The notes under the pieces: model-generated | What the model was told of the DNA's origin: nothing | The model's database searches: none | What the model saw: only the letters and a program-made list of their open reading frames with translations | Shown here: in pieces, positions 7,273 through 14,459 of the stretch | Layout of the letters: each line of letters begins with the position of its first letter | How positions within the stretch are numbered: the stretch's first letter is position 1 | Program-made: the position numbers and the translations under genes | Source: Pseudomonadota bacterium | GTDB taxonomy: Bacteria > Desulfobacterota > Anaeroferrophillalia > Anaeroferrophillales > Tharpellaceae | DNA: 17,662 nt | Assembly (NCBI GenBank): GCA_015486505.1 | Contig: WFRP01000060.1 | Coordinates: 1 to 17,662, forward strand | Direction of reading: 5' to 3'

Positions 7273-8244
7273 ATGAAAAATAAAGCTATGCATTTGGACG
7301 ACCGTCTTTTCAGCGATAAAAAACTTTATCTGCCGCTTTTGGCGGTGGTTCTGATTTTGCCCTGGCTGCCGATGGGAATTGCCGGGCCTTATGTTATCCG
7401 GATCGCGACACTGACGCTGGTCTATATGGTTCTGGCCTTAGGGCTTAATGTGGTGCCCGGTTTTACGGGCCTGCTTGATTTAGGCTATGTCGGTTTCTTC
7501 GGCATCGGCGCTTATACCGCCGGGCTGTTGACGGTCTATTATCATTGGAGTCTGTGGCTGGTTCTGCCGTTGGCCGCCCTTAACGGGGCGCTGTGGGGAA
7601 TCTTGCGCGGGGCGCCGACCTTAAGGCTTTCCGATGACTATTTCGCGATCGTAACCTTTGGCTTTTCCGAGCTGATTATTCTGGTGATCAAGAATGAACT
7701 CTGGCTCACCCGGGGGCCGATGGGGGTGCCGGGAATTGCCCGGCCCGATCTTTTCGGGATTGTCTTAAATCAGCCCTGGCAGACCTATTATCTGATTTTC
7801 TTCTTTCTCCTGCTGGTCTTGTGGACGGTTGTCAGAATCCGGAGCTCACGTCTGGGCCGGGCCTGGTTCGCGATTCGCGAAGATGAGATCGCGGCGGAGT
7901 GTGTCGGGGTCAATGTCGCCCGCTATAAAATAATCGCCTTTGCTTTAAGTGCGGCGATCGGCGCCTTGGCCGGGGCTTTTTATGCGCGCTGGTTTCGCTT
8001 TATCCACCCCGATATGTTTAAATTCTGGGAATCGATTCTGATTCTCTGTCTGATTGTTTTCGGCGGTATGGGCAGTATCACCGGCGCTCTGGTCGGGGCT
8101 CTGGTGCTGATTCCCTTGACGGAGATTTTACGGATTGTCCTGCCGCCTGAATTCAGCAATGCCCGCTACCTGGTTTTCGGCCTTTTGATTGTCGTGATGA
8201 TGCGTTGGCGTCCGGCCGGGCTGCTGCCGGTAGAAAAGGATTAG
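7273..8244 (+). CDS. livM: Branched-chain amino acid ABC transporter permease LivM
   Basis: This is the second Liv permease, 323 residues. LALGLNVVPGFTGLLDLGYVGFFGIGAYT at about residues 55-85 is the LivM hallmark, and GRAWFAIREDEIAAECVGVNVARYK is the cytoplasmic loop that contacts the ATPases. The last quarter has LCLIVFGGMGSITGALVGALVL. Length and motif order are normal, so the extra membrane segments found in LivG are not compensating for a lost permease part. ATG 7273 is preferred over the adjacent TTG because GAGG lies about 8 bases upstream. Confidence 0.96.
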   Translation: MKNKAMHLDDRLFSDKKLYLPLLAVVLILPWLPMGIAGPYVIRIATLTLVYMVLALGLNVVPGFTGLLDLGYVGFFGIGAYTAGLLTVYYHWSLWLVLPLAALNGALWGILRGAPTLRLSDDYFAIVTFGFSELIILVIKNELWLTRGPMGVPGIARPDLFGIVLNQPWQTYYLIFFFLLLVLWTVVRIRSSRLGRAWFAIREDEIAAECVGVNVARYKIIAFALSAAIGALAGAFYARWFRFIHPDMFKFWESILILCLIVFGGMGSITGALVGALVLIPLTEILRIVLPPEFSNARYLVFGLLIVVMMRWRPAGLLPVEKD

Positions 8245-8255
8245 GGGGCGCGCCG

Positions 8256-9446
8256 GTGACGGAACGAAAATCGAAAAAAATTTTACTGCAAACCCATAAT
8301 CTGGTCAAGAAATTCGGCGGTTTGACCGCGGTTAAAGATGTCTCACTGGATGTCAAGGCCGGGGAAATCGTTGCCCTGATCGGGCCGAACGGCGCCGGGA
8401 AAACCACCTTTTTTAACTGTTTGAATCAGGTGACGGTGCCGACCTCCGGTGCGGTTACCTTCGCCGACCAGAGCCTGGTCAGCGTGGTCAGCCCGGCGAC
8501 CAAACTTTTAGTTCTGCGTTTGAGTCAGGTCTTTGCCGGATTGTCACTGCTCTGGCTGCCGCTGGTTCTCGGGGTTGTCTGGCCCGAGGCTTTTTTTCGG
8601 CTGGAGGCGGTTATCGCGCTATCGTCTTTAACGCTTTTTCGGATCTATCTTCTGCGTCCCTTAAGTCGTTTCCGGCCCTGGAGCCGGCTGCTGCTGATTA
8701 TTTTTATGTTGGTTGACATCGTTTGCGGCGCGGTCTGGCTGGCCCGGAGCGCGGAATTTTCCGAGATCAGTTTTTTTGGTCTTTTTCCGTTTTATCCGCT
8801 GTTGGTGCCCGGCGCGATTATCTTGATTGCGGGGGCTCTGACTTTGCTGGTAATGTTCAATCTGCCCCGGGTGCGGGAAGCTTTTGGCCGCTATCTGCGG
8901 GCGGATACCATAACCCGGCTGGGAATGGGCCGAACCTTTCAGAATATCCGTCTTTTTTCATCTTTGTCGGCGCTCGATAATGTTAAACTCGGGCGTCACT
9001 GCCGGACCAAAGCTAATTTTTTCGGCACGGTTTTCTGCCTGCCTCAGGCCCGGCGCGAAGAGCAGGATTCGGCTGAGAAGGCGGCCGAGTGTCTGCGTTT
9101 TGTCGGGTTGGGGGATCAGCTTTTAACCCGGGCCGGAGCCCTGCCTTACGGCGACCAGCGCCGTTTGGAAATTGCCCGGGCCCTGGCGACCGAGCCCCGG
9201 CTTCTGCTTCTGGATGAGCCCGCCGCCGGTATGAACCCGACTGAATCCCGGGAACTGATTACGCTGGTGCGCCGCATCAGCCGGGCTGGGATAGCCATTT
9301 TAATCATCGAACACGATATGAAAGTAATTATGAATCTGGCCGATCGGATTTTTGTTCTGGATCACGGTGAACTGATCGCTTCCGGTACGCCGGAGGCCAT
9401 TCGCAAAGATAAGAAGGTTATCGAGGCCTATCTTGGTGCTCAGTAA
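8256..9446 (+). CDS. livG: Branched-chain amino acid ABC transporter ATPase LivG with large hydrophobic insertion
   Basis: This is the LivG-type ATPase of the importer, but with 396 residues instead of about 255. The ATPase motifs are intact: Walker A GPNGAGKT (43-50), Q-loop RTFQNIRLF (Q229), the LivG-style signature LPYGDQRRLEIARAL (296-310), Walker B LLLLDEPAAGMNP (from 316) and H-loop IIEHDM. Between GAVTFADQSLVS and ADTITRLGMGRTFQ, about residues 78-215 are extra. By eye they hold roughly four membrane-span-like segments: near 92-110, 113-133, 144-163 and 173-203. The insertion is in frame and uninterrupted. GTG 8256 is chosen because AGGGGG lies 7 bases before it. The gene follows livM by 11 bases and precedes livF by 12. 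Confidence 0.92.
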   Translation: MTERKSKKILLQTHNLVKKFGGLTAVKDVSLDVKAGEIVALIGPNGAGKTTFFNCLNQVTVPTSGAVTFADQSLVSVVSPATKLLVLRLSQVFAGLSLLWLPLVLGVVWPEAFFRLEAVIALSSLTLFRIYLLRPLSRFRPWSRLLLIIFMLVDIVCGAVWLARSAEFSEISFFGLFPFYPLLVPGAIILIAGALTLLVMFNLPRVREAFGRYLRADTITRLGMGRTFQNIRLFSSLSALDNVKLGRHCRTKANFFGTVFCLPQARREEQDSAEKAAECLRFVGLGDQLLTRAGALPYGDQRRLEIARALATEPRLLLLDEPAAGMNPTESRELITLVRRISRAGIAILIIEHDMKVIMNLADRIFVLDHGELIASGTPEAIRKDKKVIEAYLGAQ

Positions 9447-9458
9447 GGTGTTTGCCTG

Positions 9459-10169
9459 ATGCCGCTTCTGCAACTTAAAGATATTCACTGTTATTACGGT
9501 AATATCCACGCCTTGAAAGGGGTTTCGCTGGAGGTTTACAGCGGTGAAATCCGCACCTTGATCGGGGCGAACGGGGCCGGGAAATCGACGACGCTGATGG
9601 CAATCAGCGCGATAATCGGGCTTAAACAAGGTGAGGTTTTTTATCACGGGACTTCACTTGCCGGTCGCGCTCCCGATGAGATAGTTAAATCCGGGCTCTG
9701 TCAGGTGCCGGAAGGGCGTCGGATTTTCCCGGGTTTGACCATCAGGGAAAATCTGGAGATGGGGGCCTACTGTCGCCGGGTGAAATCGGCGATCAATGCC
9801 GATCTGGAGATGGTCTATGACCTTTTCCCGGTCCTGGGCGAGCGCCGGAAACAGGCCGGCGGCACCCTTTCCGGGGGGGAGCAGCAGATGCTGGCGTTGG
9901 GCCGGGCGCTGATGTCACAGCCGCAGATGCTGCTTCTCGATGAACCCTCTTTAGGGCTGGCGCCGCTAATGGTCGAGAAGATTTTTTCGATTATTGAAAG
10001 GATTGCCGGTGAAGGGATAACCATTCTGCTGGTCGAGCAGAATGCTCACGCGGCGCTCAATCTTGCCGATTACGGTTATGTGATGGAGACCGGGAAGATT
10101 ATTCTCGAAGCTCCGGCGAGGGAACTGTTGCAGGATGAACGGGTTAAAGAGGCCTATTTAGGAGAATAA
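9459..10169 (+). CDS. livF: Branched-chain amino acid ABC transporter ATPase LivF
   Basis: This is the second ATPase of the Liv importer, 236 residues, the normal length. It shows Walker A GANGAGKST (about residues 37-45), the LivF block SGLCQVPEGRRIFPGLTIRENLEMGAY, split here by family usage as VPEGRRIF and LTIRENLEMGA, the signature LSGGEQQMLALGRALM, Walker B LLLDEPSLGLAP and the C-terminal LLVEQNAHAALNLAD typical of LivF. Unlike LivG it has no insertion. AAGGTG lies 8 bases before the ATG. The pepA start follows two bases after the stop, and the ribosome binding site for pepA is within the livF end. Confidence 0.96.
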   Translation: MPLLQLKDIHCYYGNIHALKGVSLEVYSGEIRTLIGANGAGKSTTLMAISAIIGLKQGEVFYHGTSLAGRAPDEIVKSGLCQVPEGRRIFPGLTIRENLEMGAYCRRVKSAINADLEMVYDLFPVLGERRKQAGGTLSGGEQQMLALGRALMSQPQMLLLDEPSLGLAPLMVEKIFSIIERIAGEGITILLVEQNAHAALNLADYGYVMETGKIILEAPARELLQDERVKEAYLGE

Positions 10170-10171
10170 AT

Positions 10172-11659
10172 ATGGTAAAAGCGAAAGCGAAAATTAACTG
10201 GCGGGTCGCAAAAGAGCAGCCGGCTACCGGTTTGCGGGCATTTTTAATCGCCGAGAAACATAAATTTTTCACCCCTTCTGCGGAACTTGAGCCCCGGCTC
10301 AAACTCTGTCAAGAGCGGGAAATCGAAAAATCTCTGCTCTTAAGCGACGGCGGGCTTGAAACAGCCGATTTCCTCCTGCCGCTGGCTCAGTTTAAGTACC
10401 TGAATATCTGGGAAGCGGTAAAGTGTGCGGCCCTGCAGGCTTATGAAGAAGCGGTTTCACTGAAAATATCGCCTTTGGTTCTGGTTATGGACGCGCCGGA
10501 TGCCGTCGGTTTCCATAAAAAAGCCCTGGAAGGAATTATCCTCGGCAGCTACGCTTATCAGCAATTTAAAGGAGCGGAAAAAGCTAAGGAGAAGAAAAGC
10601 GAAACCTTTGTCCCTGAGATTGTTTTTGTGGTCGGCGAACTTGCTGGGGCTCCGCTCGCGGCCGAACTTGAGCGTTTGCAGATGGTTTGTGAGCGGGTTA
10701 ACCGGATTCGCGATCTGGTTAACCATCCCCCCGCATTTCTGGGGCCGGAAGATCTCGCCGGTGAGGCTGTGAAAAGTGCGGCCGAGTGCTCACTCAAAAT
10801 TGAACTCTGGGATGAAAACCGGCTGCAAAATGAAGGCTACACCGGTTTATTGGCCGTAGGCCGCGGCAGCAGCAGACCGCCGCGGATGGTAGCCTTGACT
10901 TATACTCCTGAAACTGATGGTAATAAAAAAGTGCCGCATGTGGTGTTGGTCGGTAAAGGCATTACTTTTGATTCCGGCGGCCTTTCCCTGAAACCCGGGA
11001 CCTCAATGATGGATATGAAATCCGATATGGCCGGGGCCGCGGCCGTTCTCGGCGCGCTGGAGATTATTGGCAAACTCGGGGCAAAAGTCAAGGTGACCGG
11101 GATTCTGGCCCTGGCTGAGAATCTGCCGAGCGGTACGGCGCAGGCGCCGGGCGATATCATCGTTATGAAAAACGGTAAATCGGTCGAGGTTAAAAATACC
11201 GATGCCGAAGGCCGCCTGATTCTGGTTGATGCCCTGCAGCTTGGGGCTTCTTTAAAGCCCGATTTTATGGTCGATGCCGCAACCCTGACCGGTGCCTGCC
11301 GGGTCGCACTCGGTATCGAGATTGCCGCCGTTTTAGGTCGCGATGCCGATTTGATTAAACGGCTCAAAGCCGCCGGGGAAGAGAGCGGTGAGATCCTTTG
11401 GGAACTGCCGTTCGAAAAAGCCTACCTTGAAGGGATGAAATCCGACTTTGCCGATATCGCCAATATCGGCAACAGCGCCTACGGCGGCACGATTACCGCC
11501 GCCCTTTTCCTGGGTGAATTTGTCCCCGAAGAGATCCCCTGGGCCCATCTCGATATCGCCGGGCCCGCCTTCCCCGGCAAAAAATGGAAATACTTCGCCC
11601 CCGGCGCCACCGGCTACGGCGCCCGGATTATGGCGGGGCTGGTTAAAAATCTGGGATGA
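10172..11659 (+). CDS. pepA: Leucyl aminopeptidase (cytosol aminopeptidase, M17)
   Basis: This dizinc M17 aminopeptidase removes N-terminal residues, preferring leucine, from peptides in the cytoplasm. It has 495 residues, the normal length. The C-terminal catalytic domain shows GKGITFDSGGLSLKP with K262 and D267, MMDMKSDMAGAAAVLGAL with D285, and the family signature NTDAEGRL with D344 and E346, matching the metal ligands known from E. coli PepA. The N-terminal domain (about 1-165) is less conserved, as usual. GGAG at 10161-10164 serves the ATG at 10172. The two-base gap from livF indicates co-transcription with the importer. A 240-bp inverted-end element begins three bases after the stop. 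Confidence 0.96.
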   Translation: MVKAKAKINWRVAKEQPATGLRAFLIAEKHKFFTPSAELEPRLKLCQEREIEKSLLLSDGGLETADFLLPLAQFKYLNIWEAVKCAALQAYEEAVSLKISPLVLVMDAPDAVGFHKKALEGIILGSYAYQQFKGAEKAKEKKSETFVPEIVFVVGELAGAPLAAELERLQMVCERVNRIRDLVNHPPAFLGPEDLAGEAVKSAAECSLKIELWDENRLQNEGYTGLLAVGRGSSRPPRMVALTYTPETDGNKKVPHVVLVGKGITFDSGGLSLKPGTSMMDMKSDMAGAAAVLGALEIIGKLGAKVKVTGILALAENLPSGTAQAPGDIIVMKNGKSVEVKNTDAEGRLILVDALQLGASLKPDFMVDAATLTGACRVALGIEIAAVLGRDADLIKRLKAAGEESGEILWELPFEKAYLEGMKSDFADIANIGNSAYGGTITAALFLGEFVPEEIPWAHLDIAGPAFPGKKWKYFAPGATGYGARIMAGLVKNLG

Positions 11660-11662
11660 TTT

Positions 11663-11902
11663 GTAACTATTCAGCCGAATCCGGGGTCGGGCGCGGTTTT
11701 TCTCCGCTCGGCGTTAAGATTTCTGTTTTTCCTTACGCTCGCTGCGCCCGCCTTGCAAAACTCGCTACGCTCAAACAGTTGCAATGCTGATGGGCTCCCG
11801 CTCGCCGGGAAAAACAACGAAATCGTTTCCGCAACCGCTTACGAAAAACCACCCCCGCCCCCTCCAGAAGGTGGGAGGGGTAAAATTTGGCTGAATAGTT
11901 AC
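11663..11902. mobile_element. MITE-like element with 14-bp terminal inverted repeats
   Basis: GTAACTATTCAGCC at 11663-11676 is perfectly inverted at 11889-11902, bounding 240 bases with no convincing gene. The flanks are near-identical 8-mers, GATGATTT (11655-11662) and GATAATTT (11903-11910), seven of eight matching, consistent with an 8-bp target duplication. Ends beginning GTAA and 8-bp duplications are known for the IS66 family, so a non-autonomous IS66-type derivative is possible but unproven. The interior is GC-rich with short self-complementary runs. The left flanking copy includes the pepA stop codon, so insertion was immediately at the gene end. Confidence 0.68.
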
Positions 11903-11910
11903 GATAATTT

Positions 11911-12045
11911 TTGAATTACGTTTTAAACCTGCTATCGCGGTCACATATCTACAAATAACGAATGCTTTTTCCCTGCGTCCCGGCGTCTCAGCGCGAAAAC
12001 TGATTTTATCTCGCGCAAGAGGTGCGGAAGTGCAGAGAGGTAATG
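11911..12045 (+). other. Spacer upstream of the glycosyltransferase gene
   Basis: This AT-rich spacer of about 135 bases lies between the inverted-end element and the glycosyltransferase. I see no gene and no convincing promoter; AGAGAGG at 12034-12040 is the ribosome binding site for the next gene. Confidence 0.4.
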
Positions 12046-12888
12046 ATGAAACCGCAGGTCAGCGCGATTATCCCCACGTTTAACCGGGGCGCAAAAGTAA
12101 TTAAGGCGGTGCGCTCGGTAATCACGCAGACCCTGCCTGATATCGAAATCATCATCGTCGATGACGGTTCAACCGACGGCAGCGCCGCCCGGCTGGTTCG
12201 GGAATTCGGCGGCCGGATAAAATTGCTGCGCCTGCCCCGCAATCACGGCGTCAGCTACGCCCGCAATCGCGGCTTTGAACTAAGCCGCGGGGCTTTTATT
12301 GCCTTTCTCGACTCCGATGATCTCTGGCTGCCGGAAAAAACCTGCCGCCAGCTCTCCTTTATGCGGGCCCGGCCGGAGCTTTTAATCTCGCAGACCGATG
12401 AAACCTGGGTGCGTAACGGCAAACGGGTAAATCCCTGCCGGCATCATTTGAAACCTTCCGGCTCAATCTTTAGCGAATGTCTGCCGCTCTGTGTCGTCAG
12501 CCCTTCGGCGGTGATGATGCGGCGGCAATTTTTTGCCGCGGTCGGCCTTTTTGACGAAGAGCTTCCCGCCTGCGAAGACTACGACCTCTGGCTCCGCACC
12601 GCCTGTTGTTATCCGATTGAACTTTTCCCGGAAAAACTGGTCACCAAATTCGGCGGCCATCCCGACCAACTTTCCCGAACCACTGCGGCTCTTGATCGTT
12701 ACCGGATTAAATCCCTGTTAAAACTTCTCAAAAATCAGCAATTAACCCCTTCCCAAAAAGAACAAACCCGGGCCATCCTCCAGAAAAAGAGTAAAATTTA
12801 TCTGAATGGCTGCCGCAAACGCGGCCGCCTGCAGGAAGCCGCAGCCCTTGAGAACATTTTGGCCGAATTCTTCATAAGCGAGGAATGA
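12046..12888 (+). CDS. Family 2 glycosyltransferase
   Basis: This 280-residue protein has a GT-A fold glycosyltransferase family 2 domain. VSAIIPTFNRGAKVIKAVRS leads the nucleotide-binding fold, IEIIIVDDGSTDGS is the classic GT2 motif, ARNRGFELSRG follows, and FLDSDDLW carries the DXD metal and nucleotide-sugar motif. CEDYDLWLRTA fits the acceptor-side acidic motif. There is no membrane span, so it is probably peripheral or cytosolic. The donor and acceptor cannot be inferred; a cell-surface polysaccharide or protein glycan is likely. Two ATGs (12043, 12046) follow AGAGAGG; 12046 has the better spacing. The gene is isolated between repeat elements, with no other glycan genes nearby, and it seems richer in C-ending codons than its neighbours, so transfer is possible. 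Confidence 0.88.
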   Translation: MKPQVSAIIPTFNRGAKVIKAVRSVITQTLPDIEIIIVDDGSTDGSAARLVREFGGRIKLLRLPRNHGVSYARNRGFELSRGAFIAFLDSDDLWLPEKTCRQLSFMRARPELLISQTDETWVRNGKRVNPCRHHLKPSGSIFSECLPLCVVSPSAVMMRRQFFAAVGLFDEELPACEDYDLWLRTACCYPIELFPEKLVTKFGGHPDQLSRTTAALDRYRIKSLLKLLKNQQLTPSQKEQTRAILQKKSKIYLNGCRKRGRLQEAAALENILAEFFISEE

Positions 12889-12931
12889 AGGAATGAATGG
12901 GGGTCAGGCTTGACTTATGGGTATTTGACTA

Positions 12932-13040
12932 TTAGTGCCTTACAGGTTATTTTCTTGTTTTAAAACAAGAAAATGTTCTGATAAGAGTACTTATTTGCGG
13001 GCCGCAAGACTCCGTTTGGGTTGCGGGATCTGTTCCCGCA
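12932..13040 (+). repeat. Dispersed structured repeat, unit R5 (first of a dimer)
   Basis: This unit of 109 bases starts TTAGTGCCTTACAGG and ends GTTCCCGCA. The apex of its large hairpin is a perfect palindrome (TTTTCTTGTTTT with its complement). The basal pair is a G-T wobble (GTGC against GTAC). In the right half CCGCAA (13002-13007) can pair with TTGCGG (13021-13026), and GCGGGA (13023-13028) with TCCCGC (13034-13039). It is followed head-to-tail by R6, identical over about 80 bases of the right part. Confidence 0.92.
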
Positions 13041-13150
13041 TTAGTACCTTACAGGTTATTTTCGGTTTGAAAAAACAAGAAAATGTTCTGATAAGAGTAC
13101 TTATTTGCGGGCCGCAAGACTCCGTTTGGGTTGCGGGATCTGTTCCCGCA
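13041..13150 (+). repeat. Dispersed structured repeat, unit R6 (second of a dimer)
   Basis: This unit of 110 bases starts TTAGTACCTTACAGG. Its hairpin apex differs from R5 (TTTTCGGTTTG and AAAAAACAAGAAAA), while the right part from CAAGAAAATG to CCCGCATTAG is identical to R5. The R5-R6 pair totals 219 bases, exactly the size of the inverted R9-R8 pair in the tRNA cluster. Confidence 0.92.
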
Positions 13151-13171
13151 TTAGTGCCTGTAAGGTACTAA
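13151..13171. repeat. Inverted repeat-end remnant closing the R5-R6 dimer
   Basis: TTAGTGCCTGTAAGGTACTAA, read here as TTAGTGCCTG followed by TAAGGTACTAA, is an imperfect palindrome. Its right half is the reverse complement of the unit start TTAGTACCTTACAGG. A unit start in the opposite orientation therefore ends the array. Confidence 0.75.
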
Positions 13172-13172
13172 A

Positions 13173-13245
13173 TCTGTGTTAATCTGCGTTCATCTGTGGT
13201 TTCTATTTTTTTGTTAAACCACAGATGGACACGGATAGACATAGA
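13173..13245. repeat. Long imperfect hairpin repeat (ATCTGTG/CACAGAT type)
   Basis: The left arm 13173-13202 and the reverse complement of 13216-13245 match at 24 of 30 positions around a 13-base T-rich loop. Core motifs are CATCTGTGGTTT and AAACCACAGATG. I recognise this as resembling a widespread intergenic repeat containing AATCTGTGTTAATCTG found in diverse bacteria; that is from memory. It directly follows the inverted end of the R5-R6 array. Confidence 0.75.
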
Positions 13246-13330
13246 TAAAATTTTAATAATTTCAAATAGTTGCAAACCGTTACTTGGAAGGCAAAAACTC
13301 GATGGCTAAGTAAAAAACTTCATATGGGTA

Positions 13331-13377
13331 CGGGTCGCAAGGCACCGATTGGGTGGCGGGCTTTGTTCCCGCATTAG
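13331..13377 (+). repeat. Dispersed structured repeat, partial unit R7 (right half only)
   Basis: Only the right half of the unit is clear: GGGTCGCAAGGCACCGATTG, then GGGTGGCGGG and TTTGTTCCCGCATTAG. The terminal GCGGG-CCCGC hairpin is kept. The large hairpin is missing or decayed. ATTAGTAT then runs into AGGAG, the ribosome binding site of the transporter gene, so the repeat abuts translation signals. Confidence 0.75.
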
Positions 13378-13391
13378 TATAGGAGCCGGAT

Positions 13392-14291
13392 TTGGTTTTT
13401 GTCAATATTTTGCTGCCGATTTTTTTGATCATCGGTTCGGGGGTTGTTTTTGAGAGGTTTAAAAAGCCGGATTTCAAGTCGGTTTCCGATCTGACCCTCT
13501 TTTTTTTCACTCCCTGTTTGATCTTTGCCGGCCTGATGAAGGGCGGGGCCGCGGTCGTGGATTTCTTGCCCGGAGCTGTGGCCTTTATGGTTGCGCTGAC
13601 CCTGATTTTCTGGGGGCTTGCGCTGGCTTGTGGTAGATTGCTTAAACTGGACAGTCAGCGGCAGAGCGCCTTTTCCCTGACGACAATCATGATGAATACC
13701 GGCAATTACGGCCTGCCGCTGGTGCTCTTTGCCTATGGCCCCGAGGGTTTATCGTACGCGGTGATGGTGATGGTGCTGTTTACGTTTCCGTTGGGGACGC
13801 TGGCCATCTATATCGCTTCCCGGGGCCGGGATCGTCCGGCAAAAGCTTTGCTGGCGATGTTCAAGGTGCCGCTTTTTCATGCGATTATTCTGGCCGCGAT
13901 CTGGCGGGGATTCGCTTTGCCGCTGCCGGAAATTATTTTCAAAGCGATCGATATTGTCGGTCAGGCCGCGATTCCGGGGTTGTTGATTCTGCTGGGGATG
14001 CAGTTGGGCCGGACCCGTTTTCAAGGGGAGTTGCCGGCAATCTCTGTGAGCAGTTTTCTCCGGTTGGTGCTGTCGCCGATTATCGCCATTCTGCTTTGTC
14101 GACTGCTTGGTATTCAGGGGCTGCCCCGTAATGTATTGATCCTGCAGACCAGTACGCCGGCGGCGGTGATTCCTCTGCTTTATGCGGTTAATTACGACGC
14201 CCGCCCTGATATGGTTGCCGGTACCATTTTTGTTTCGACCATTGCCAGTGCGCTGACCTTAACATTTCTCCTTTGGTTTCTTGGAGTGTAG
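13392..14291 (+). CDS. AEC-family transporter (auxin efflux carrier/malonate-permease type)
   Basis: This 299-residue integral membrane protein belongs to the AEC family of secondary transporters, which export or import small organic anions. It has about ten hydrophobic segments from the N-terminus (VNILLPIFLIIGSGVVFERF) to the C-terminus (TLTFLLWFLGV). Family blocks include SVSDLTLFFFTPCLIFAGL near residue 30, MMNTGNYGLPLVLFAYG around residue 100, and TSTPAAVIPLLYAVNYDA near the C-terminus. The substrate is unknown. No ATG fits; the TTG at 13392 is preceded by AGGAG at 13381-13385 with good spacing and gives a family-like N-terminus. It appears monocistronic between repeat remnants. Confidence 0.9.
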   Translation: MVFVNILLPIFLIIGSGVVFERFKKPDFKSVSDLTLFFFTPCLIFAGLMKGGAAVVDFLPGAVAFMVALTLIFWGLALACGRLLKLDSQRQSAFSLTTIMMNTGNYGLPLVLFAYGPEGLSYAVMVMVLFTFPLGTLAIYIASRGRDRPAKALLAMFKVPLFHAIILAAIWRGFALPLPEIIFKAIDIVGQAAIPGLLILLGMQLGRTRFQGELPAISVSSFLRLVLSPIIAILLCRLLGIQGLPRNVLILQTSTPAAVIPLLYAVNYDARPDMVAGTIFVSTIASALTLTFLLWFLGV

Positions 14292-14311
14292 GGCTTTTGC
14301 CGAGTTGTCTG

Positions 14312-14355
14312 AGGGTCGCAACGGCCGCTCCGGGTTGCGTGGGGTTTTCGCATTG
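14312..14355 (+). repeat. Degenerate right half of the dispersed repeat
   Basis: AGGGTCGCAACGGCCGCTCC followed by GGGTTGCGTGGGG and TTCGCATT resembles the right half of the unit, most like R7. CGCAAC (14317-14322) and GTTGCG (14334-14339) form a six-base stem at the place where CCGCAA and TTGCGG pair in other units. The closing hairpin is reduced. It lies between the transporter and the hydrolase gene. Confidence 0.5.
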
Positions 14356-14459
14356 GAGACAGTATCTTCTTTTGTTCTTGCATTTTCCGTATCGATGTAT
14401 TATCCCCGGCCCACAAAATAAAGATTTTTTGTAACGAAAGAACAGGAGAATGAGAGAGT

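Noticed and set aside
10900..11367. 155-codon minus-strand open frame within pepA
   Set aside because: It lies wholly inside a confidently identified gene, and has no independent coding signal.
12932..13150. CRISPR array
   Set aside because: The two tandem units are about 110 bases with no unique spacers of regular size, and there are no cas genes.
12935..13171. 78-codon open frame across the R5-R6 repeat dimer, with similar frames in the R8-R9 dimer
   Set aside because: The frame is open only because the repeat units are internally alike. It has no ribosome binding site or domain, and its peptide repeats with the DNA repeat.
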